Shown one piece after another: positions 51,388 through 55,826 of a DNA stretch of 55,826 nucleotides. Made by a program: the position numbers and the translations under genes. Under the pieces are notes generated by a model that ran no database searches, was not told the origin of the DNA, and saw nothing but the letters and a program-made list of their open reading frames with translations. Position 1 is the first letter of the stretch. Each line of letters begins with the position of its first letter. Source of the DNA: Fibrobacter sp. (GTDB lineage Bacteria > Fibrobacterota > Fibrobacteria > Fibrobacterales > Fibrobacteraceae); the NCBI GenBank assembly GCA_017615055.1, contig JAGAAW010000074.1, forward strand, positions 1-55,826. Direction: 5' to 3'.

Positions 51388-51957
51388 CTATTGCTTAGCA
51401 GCAAACAGCCGCATTATGCGATTGCGGCAATCCAGGTTGTAGTCCTTGTGGGCATAGAGGGCCTCGATCACATGCGGGTTACCCCTGTCTGCAAGCCGGA
51501 TGAGGGCACAGAAATCCCTAATGTATTCCTTCGCCGCCGGGCAGGCCTGCTCCGCAAGGGTTATGGCGCACCGCAGGCCGCCCTCCCTGTGGGTGTTCCC
51601 CAGCACGAAATCGATTGCGCGCTCGTCATGCCGCTGCGCAAAGAACTGGAGCATTTCCCAGCACTTCGGGTTATTGACCTCACGGATCAGGGCCTCAATC
51701 GCGCCGGCATCACCATCGCCCGCGAGGCTGATCACGCAATCAAGGAAGGCGCCGTTGTCCATATTGGCAAACATCGTACGCCTCACGAGAGTATCGCCCT
51801 GCCTGGCCAGGCGAATAATCGCGCACTCGTTCCTCATGTCTTCGGGGTGCTGGAGCATGCGCTCGACATCCTGCGCATCAACCCGACGCTCCTCGCGCTT
51901 GCCAAGCGGCTGCACGCTGGTCCTTCCATTCGTATCGACAATCTTTACCTGGTACAT
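51388..51957 (-). CDS. Unknown helical protein
   Basis: 189 residues with AGGAG 7 bases upstream; the ribosome site overlaps the stop of the previous gene. After a short beta-like start (MYQVKIVDTNGRTS) the sequence is a series of helices with repeated short patterns (ECAIIRLARQGD, LDCVISLAGDGD, RCAITLAEQ, FCALIRLADRGN) spaced about 30 residues apart, as in HEAT-like repeats. I do not recognise a family. Middle gene of the operon with the membrane protein and the RadC-like gene. Confidence 0.65.
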   Translation of the reverse strand: MYQVKIVDTNGRTSVQPLGKREERRVDAQDVERMLQHPEDMRNECAIIRLARQGDTLVRRTMFANMDNGAFLDCVISLAGDGDAGAIEALIREVNNPKCWEMLQFFAQRHDERAIDFVLGNTHREGGLRCAITLAEQACPAAKEYIRDFCALIRLADRGNPHVIEALYAHKDYNLDCRNRIMRLFAAKQ

Positions 51958-51966
51958 GCTTTTCTC

Positions 51967-52383
51967 CTAATGAACACCCAACTTGCGGCCGAGCCAGCCA
52001 TAGAACCTGCCGATGGACCGTGTAATTGGTTCCATACGCCCTGTCGTGTTATGGATTCCCGTCCAAACATTAAGGTATGTCAGCAGGCAATAAAACGCAA
52101 TCACCCCAATATTCAGGATGAAAATATCATAGAGAAGCACTTCCAAAGCCGTAACCATGCAAATAAGCGTCCAAATGGCAAAAGTCACCCAGCACCCGCC
52201 AACAACGCCAAAGCGCCTAAAGATAGCCCTCCCGATGGGATTCATTTCCAAGGAAATTGCGCGAGTCGCCCCCATGAAGCGGGCCTGCCTTTTCGCATTC
52301 CTAGTAGTCGTCACCACGTCGATAAGCTTGGTGAGAGACGCAACCGCCGCCATCACGATGACCACGATACCGATAGCTTCCAT
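51967..52383 (-). CDS. Unknown membrane protein
   Basis: 138 residues, GGAGG 7 bases before ATG 52383. Three probable membrane helices: about 3-20, 58-80 and 82-106. The loop between the first two is basic (RNAKRQAR). No family recognised. It is the first gene of a three-gene operon (gaps 9 and 10 bases), all with strong ribosome sites. Confidence 0.6.
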   Translation of the reverse strand: MEAIGIVVIVMAAVASLTKLIDVVTTTRNAKRQARFMGATRAISLEMNPIGRAIFRRFGVVGGCWVTFAIWTLICMVTALEVLLYDIFILNIGVIAFYCLLTYLNVWTGIHNTTGRMEPITRSIGRFYGWLGRKLGVH

Positions 52384-52510
52384 CAGGCAACCTCCTTTTT
52401 TTTGTAGGCCTACTATAAAATTATCGCCTGAGACAAACCGAAAGTAAAGCGTTTTTCAAAGAAAAACGAAAAAAGGAGAAAAATGCCTAAAATGCGGAGG
52501 AAAACTAGCA

Positions 52511-53122
52511 TTACGCGAAAAACGCGAACCCGAAGAAGATAAGGAAAATCGGGATGAACAGGGCCCACACGCCCTGGATATAGTGCTTGAGGTCGATATC
52601 GCTCATGGTGGAATGGTCTATAAGCGAAATCACCAGGTACCAGAGCCCGATATAGCCCCAGACGGTATGCGACCCGTTAAAGATATACCGGAGCAGGATG
52701 TACCCGAGGGCAAAGCCCACCACGGTAGGCGCCACCGCGCTAAACGAGTGCTGCAGGGCCCTTATGTACCGGGGGCCACGCGTACGGTAGCTGATATGCC
52801 CCAGCTGTCCGCCGCCACCCTCGAACATGCAAATCTCGCAGACCTCGGCACCCGTAATCACGGCAAAGCACAGGTGCGCCATCTCATGGACAAACGTTCC
52901 CGGGAATGTCACGTAATTCACGAAAAATAGTGCAAGGTCGTAGTCTAGCGAACCTATAAGCTTTATCTGCAGGCGTTCGAGCCCGTACAGGGCGTAACCC
53001 GCAACGACCGGGGCAACAAGCACCAGCGCGGTAAGCATAACGCTGATTCCCATCAGGGCGAGGGGCCCATGACCCCAGCCGAACCATGCAATTATCTGTG
53101 CCATCGAGGGGAGCGTGATCAT
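52511..53122 (-). CDS. M50-like membrane metalloprotease
   Basis: 203 residues, AGGAGG 5 bases before ATG 53122. Four to six hydrophobic segments; HEMAH (79-83) lies in FPGTFVHEMAHLCFAVITG, a zinc-binding HExxH inside a membrane helix as in the M50 family. The second motif SDIDLKHY near 180 supplies an Asp, as in the NPDG/D region of these enzymes. Many such small M50B-like proteins cleave membrane-bound regulators. No partner visible here. Divergent from the sigma-like gene over 480 bases. Confidence 0.75.
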   Translation of the reverse strand: MITLPSMAQIIAWFGWGHGPLALMGISVMLTALVLVAPVVAGYALYGLERLQIKLIGSLDYDLALFFVNYVTFPGTFVHEMAHLCFAVITGAEVCEICMFEGGGGQLGHISYRTRGPRYIRALQHSFSAVAPTVVGFALGYILLRYIFNGSHTVWGYIGLWYLVISLIDHSTMSDIDLKHYIQGVWALFIPIFLIFFGFAFFA

Positions 53123-53601
53123 GAGGACCTCCTGGGGAAAGTGGACTCTACGTTATCGTATCCCAAGTGCGACTTGTCAAATTTTAGTTTTTCCCGCCAG
53201 TATTTGTCGCATAAGCCAGCTATATTTATGGAAGAAAAAGATTGGAGGCCACCCTATGACGGACTTTTTTGAATGTAAACATCTTTTTACTACCACTTTT
53301 GAAATTTAGAATGTATAATTAATCTTCTATGAGTAAATTTTTTAATTTCTCTTACTCTCTCCCCTCAAAAAAATTCTCGACAAACCCCAGATTGACACAT
53401 TCTGTCAATCTGAATTGCTATATTTGTGGTATGTCGATCTCTCGCAACACATCGAGCCTGCTTGCATAGCCCTCCGGGCTAACATATCACATCACTGTTT
53501 CTTGTAAAGCCAACCCTTCGCTTTAGTGAAGGGCTATGGTCGTCTCGCCCCCTTTGTGCCCCAAAGGGGGGTCGCCACGTCACCCTTAAAAGGAGTCGTT
53601 T
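53123..53601 (+). promoter_or_regulatory. Long structured leader / promoter region of the sigma-like gene
   Basis: 479 bases without a gene. A 9-bp perfect inverted repeat AGATTGACA-CATTC-TGTCAATCT (53389-53411) includes a TTGACA; TATATT lies at 53419-53424. Downstream, in what would be the mRNA leader, three hairpins follow: AGCCC-TCC-GGGCT (near 53467-53480), AACCCTTC...GAAGGGCT (near 53512-53534) and CCCCCTTT-GTGCCCC-AAAGGGGG (near 53550-53573), then AAAAGGAG before the start. The distance TTGACA to TATATT is 21 bases, so the exact promoter is uncertain. No known riboswitch is recognised. Confidence 0.45.
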
Positions 53602-54345
53602 ATGACAAACAAGACCTACGCCGAGTTCCACAACGAACGCGAAACCGAAGCCTTGATCGGCATCGCCCAGGACCCGACAAAACCCGCCAACATCCGTCTC
53701 GGAGCCACAAGGAAGCTCTGGGACATCTACGGGGACTACTACCTCGGCCTCATGGCCGCAAAGTCCCGCGCCCTGAACTCCGACTGGAGTCTCATGGGGC
53801 TCAGCGACAAGGACCGCAGCGTGCGCATCTCGGGCCAGGTGTTCATGCTGTTCTGGAAGGTGGTCCTGAAGTTCGACCTGACCAAGGGCGTCAAGTTCCT
53901 CGCCTACCTCACCAACATGGGCAAGTGGGACCTCAAGACGGTAAAGCGCAACAACTCCAAGAAGACCGAGCGCGAGGTGCATATCGACTTCTCGCTGGAA
54001 TCGCGCCCCAACAAGCCGTCAAAGGACCCGGAAATGGACGAAGAGGGCCTGATGTACGCCGTCATCAACGAGATTTCCGCAAGGAACACCTGCGAAAAGC
54101 GCGTTTTCCACATCCTCGCCATCGAGGCGACCAAGAAGGCGATCAGCGGCAAGAAGCGCCTCATCGACTTCCTTGCCGTCGCGTTCGACGTCTGCCGCGA
54201 ATGCCGCAAGGGCTACACCGACACCGAGGTTGCCAACCGCATGGGCATTTCCAAGGTGCAGGCGGGCAATATGCGCCGCCAGGTGCTTGAACTTCTCGAA
54301 TGCGCGGGCCTGATCGCCAAGTACCGCGGAATCCTCGCCGCATAA
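53602..54345 (+). CDS. Sigma-factor-like protein
   Basis: 247 residues, AAAAGGAG before ATG 53602. The middle carries FDLTKGVKFLAYLTNMGKWD, which resembles sigma-70 region 2 (FD.SKGVKFSTYA...), and the end carries a helix-turn-helix GYTDTEVANRMGISKVQAGN that fits region 4. No extended region 3 is seen. The match is too weak for a firm family name: it may be a divergent sigma factor, or a DNA-binding protein that borrowed the fold. A strong terminator follows. It stands alone, without an anti-sigma gene. Confidence 0.55.
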   Translation: MTNKTYAEFHNERETEALIGIAQDPTKPANIRLGATRKLWDIYGDYYLGLMAAKSRALNSDWSLMGLSDKDRSVRISGQVFMLFWKVVLKFDLTKGVKFLAYLTNMGKWDLKTVKRNNSKKTEREVHIDFSLESRPNKPSKDPEMDEEGLMYAVINEISARNTCEKRVFHILAIEATKKAISGKKRLIDFLAVAFDVCRECRKGYTDTEVANRMGISKVQAGNMRRQVLELLECAGLIAKYRGILAA

Positions 54346-54400
54346 CAGCATTCTTTTTGCGCAGCTTGCGTGCATCTCCCACGCAATCAACGCGCAGACG

Positions 54401-54436
54401 CCTGTACGGGAACCCCACCCGTACAGGTATTTTTTT
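54401..54436 (+). terminator. Strong terminator after the sigma-like gene
   Basis: Perfect 10-bp stem CCTGTACGGG / CCCGTACAGG with a 7-base loop and TATTTTTTT. It ends only 12 bases before the next start codon. Confidence 0.9.
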
Positions 54437-54448
54437 AAATTTGCACGC

Positions 54449-55204
54449 ATGGCAGAAAAGAAGAAGATACTCGTGATGGTCGCGAGCCCGAAAAACGAAC
54501 GGAGCGGGACGCTTATCCCCACGAAGGCGTTCGTGCAGGGGCTCGAGGAAAACGGCGACTACGAAACCGAATACCTCTTCATCGACCGTCTGAACATAAA
54601 GCCCTGCCGCGGGTGCCTCAGCTGCTGGGGCCGACCCGACGGGAGCTGCTTTATGAAGGACGACGACATCCCGATGGTGCGCGAGAAGCTCATCAATTCC
54701 GATATCGTCATCTGGAGCTTCCCGCTGTTCCTTTTCAGCATCCCCGGGCAGATGAAGGTCCTGATGGACCGCATCGTGGGCATGGTCCACCCCTATATGG
54801 GCCAGAAGCTCAAGGATGGCGCGAACGCACTCAACTCGCACCTGCACGGGCTACAGTTCCAGAAGGAAGGGCAAAAAATCATTCTGCTTTCGAGCTGTGC
54901 CTGGATGGATATCGACGTGGTGTATGAACCCATCCGCAAGCAGTTCGACATTATCCTCGGGCACGAGGGATACACGCTCATCGCCTGCCCGCAGATGCGC
55001 GCGCTCGACCACCGCGGTGGCCCGCGCCGCCTCGCCATGCTGCGTGAAAAGTACCGCAAGGGCGGCGAGGAGCTCGCCAAGACGGGCTCGCTCTCGCAAG
55101 AAGCCATCGACATGATGCAGAAGCCCATCTTCAGCGACGACGCCTACGTGACTCTCGTGACCGAGTTCGTCACGCACATGTTCGACCGCGACGACAATTT
55201 CTAG
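54449..55204 (+). CDS. Flavodoxin-fold NAD(P)H-dependent reductase with four-Cys motif
   Basis: 251 residues. N-terminal beta-strand and phosphate loop (ILVMVASPKNERSGT), PLFLFSIPGQMKVLMDRI and a flavin-fold end place it in the NADPH-dependent FMN reductase / flavodoxin-like family. Cys53, Cys56, Cys59 and Cys67 (CRGCLSC...C) resemble the compact iron-sulfur site of Isf-type flavoproteins, though such a Cys pattern is also seen in family members without a cluster. There is no ribosome site: the ATG lies 13 bases after the previous terminator and follows TAAATTTGC, so the mRNA must be almost leaderless or the start further in. Confidence 0.8.
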   Translation: MAEKKKILVMVASPKNERSGTLIPTKAFVQGLEENGDYETEYLFIDRLNIKPCRGCLSCWGRPDGSCFMKDDDIPMVREKLINSDIVIWSFPLFLFSIPGQMKVLMDRIVGMVHPYMGQKLKDGANALNSHLHGLQFQKEGQKIILLSSCAWMDIDVVYEPIRKQFDIILGHEGYTLIACPQMRALDHRGGPRRLAMLREKYRKGGEELAKTGSLSQEAIDMMQKPIFSDDAYVTLVTEFVTHMFDRDDNF

Positions 55205-55214
55205 CAATCTAGCA

Positions 55215-55252
55215 GACCAAACTGCCCTCACATCCCCATTTGGTCCGCCTTT
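55215..55252 (+). terminator. Possible terminator of the reductase gene
   Basis: GACCAAA (55215-55221) and TTTGGTC (55239-55245) with a 17-base loop, followed by CGCCTTTTA. The loop is long and the T-run short. Confidence 0.4.
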
Positions 55253-55547
55253 TACGCACAAAGTAATCATTTTTTCTCCCTTTTCCCAGAGCAAACGGCC
55301 AAAAAGAAACTCATTTAACGCAAATTTTGCGCAGAACAGCCCCAAAGCGCGCCTTCGTTTACAGACAACTTAATTTTTTAGCAGACCAAAACCATAATTT
55401 TCACGCATTTAGTCTGCTTTTTGGGCAAAAAAACGCCCCGCCGGAATGCCGCGGCTTTTGAAAAACAGAAAACCCTTGGCGAGCGGCCTTGCAAAAAGAA
55501 AACACCCCGCAGCGCACCTGACAAATAGCAAAATGCCCCGCGGTTAT

Positions 55548-55598
55548 GAGACTAGGGAGGGCACCCACCGGGCTAGCCCTCCCTAAGACCCTCCCGAC
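55548..55598. repeat. Dispersed repeat, copy 2
   Basis: GAGACTAGGGAGGGC, a changed middle, then GGCTAGCCCTCCCTAAGACC and CTCCC as in copy 1 at 19795-19844. The right half (27 bases) is identical; the stem pairing is kept although the loop has changed, which suggests selection on the hairpin. Confidence 0.75.
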
Positions 55599-55645
55599 GC
55601 TCGAAACAAGTTTCTTCGCGGGCACACCTTCGGTGTGCATAAAAA

Positions 55646-55676
55646 AAGAAAAACCCTGGCGAAAGCCAGGGTTTCG
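55646..55676 (-). terminator. Terminator-like hairpin, tandem copy 1
   Basis: AAACCCTGGC-GAAA-GCCAGGGTTT (55651-55674). On the minus strand the stem is followed by TTCTTTTTTT. Flanked by a CGATTCG element that also flanks the second copy. Confidence 0.65.
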
Positions 55677-55773
55677 TGAGCCTCAAGCGATTCGTATTAA
55701 CGAATCGTGGAGGCGAGAGTGAGGCGATATCACATTCCCGTATTTGCAATAGAGCCGAACGGTCTGTAATAAA

Positions 55774-55805
55774 AAGAAAAACCCTGGCAAAGCCAGGGTT
55801 TTTCG
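55774..55805. terminator. Terminator-like hairpin, tandem copy 2
   Basis: AAACCCTGGC-AAA-GCCAGGGTTT (55779-55801), followed on the plus strand by TTC and on the minus strand by TTCTTTTT. Followed by AAGCGATTCG as in copy 1. Could end a minus-strand gene lying beyond the right edge. Confidence 0.6.
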
Positions 55806-55826
55806 TAAAGCGATTCGCAGATTAGC

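Larger units (their letters stand above)
55205..55826. other. Non-coding right end with hairpins and repeats
   Basis: 622 bases without a supported gene. It contains GACCAAA...TTTGGTC after the reductase stop, a second AGCAGAC...GTCTGCT hairpin followed by TTTTT (about 55380-55422), copy 2 of the dispersed repeat, GCACACC-TTC-GGTGTGC (near 55622-55638) and two AACCCTGGC hairpins. The direct repeat TAGCAGACCAAA occurs at 55210-55221 and 55379-55390. Confidence 0.65.

Overview
The window reads as chromosomal DNA of a Fibrobacter-like bacterium (Fibrobacterota). The grounds are many lipoproteins with long Ser/Asp linkers, a secreted protein of the Fibrobacter-expanded TIGR02145 type, a succinate:acetate CoA-transferase that fits succinate/acetate fermentation, and short AT-rich promoters of the TATATT kind just upstream of many starts. 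No taxonomic search was possible, so this is inference from content.

Left part (1-25,000), mostly chromosomal backbone: the start of an unknown gene, a DUF4874/DUF4832-type lipoprotein, tRNA-Lys(CTT), a SpoIIE-type phosphatase with a Cache-like sensor, and an operon of four tandem paralogous lipoproteins that each end in a histidine-phosphatase domain (10,851 down to 3,850). Then come a CoA-transferase, a GtrA membrane protein, a tyrosine autokinase (Wzc-like) co-directional with an OmpA protein carrying twelve thrombospondin type-3 repeats, a MacB-like ABC ATPase/permease pair, an EF-G paralogue, a TIGR02145 protein, and a Y-family DNA polymerase translationally coupled to a small partner protein.

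Middle part (25,000-48,000), an accessory island rich in likely defence genes: a 1,176-aa STAND ATPase with TPR repeats, divergent from a NERD-nuclease/SF1 helicase; a DUF234-type AAA ATPase; a 7-kb gene for a giant DEAH helicase with a C-terminal DUF1998-like cysteine cluster, followed 17 nt later by a 979-aa protein. This last pair fits the two-gene Druantia type III plan (DruE plus DruH), but with an extra N-terminal HExxH domain on the helicase. Next to it is a type II restriction-modification locus: a C5-cytosine methyltransferase, a divergent controller (C) protein with a C-box-like operator, and a PD-(D/E)XK endonuclease. A second endonuclease gene just downstream of the methyltransferase is dead (two stops and one frameshift).

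Right part (48,000-55,826): a retropepsin-like protein with two D[T/S]G motifs, an Rpn-family nuclease, a RelB/DinJ-type antitoxin without a toxin, a RadC-like/unknown/membrane three-gene operon, an M50-like membrane protease, a sigma-factor-like protein behind a structured leader, a flavodoxin-type reductase, and a non-coding end with duplicated terminator-like hairpins and a second copy of a dispersed repeat first met at 19.8 kb.
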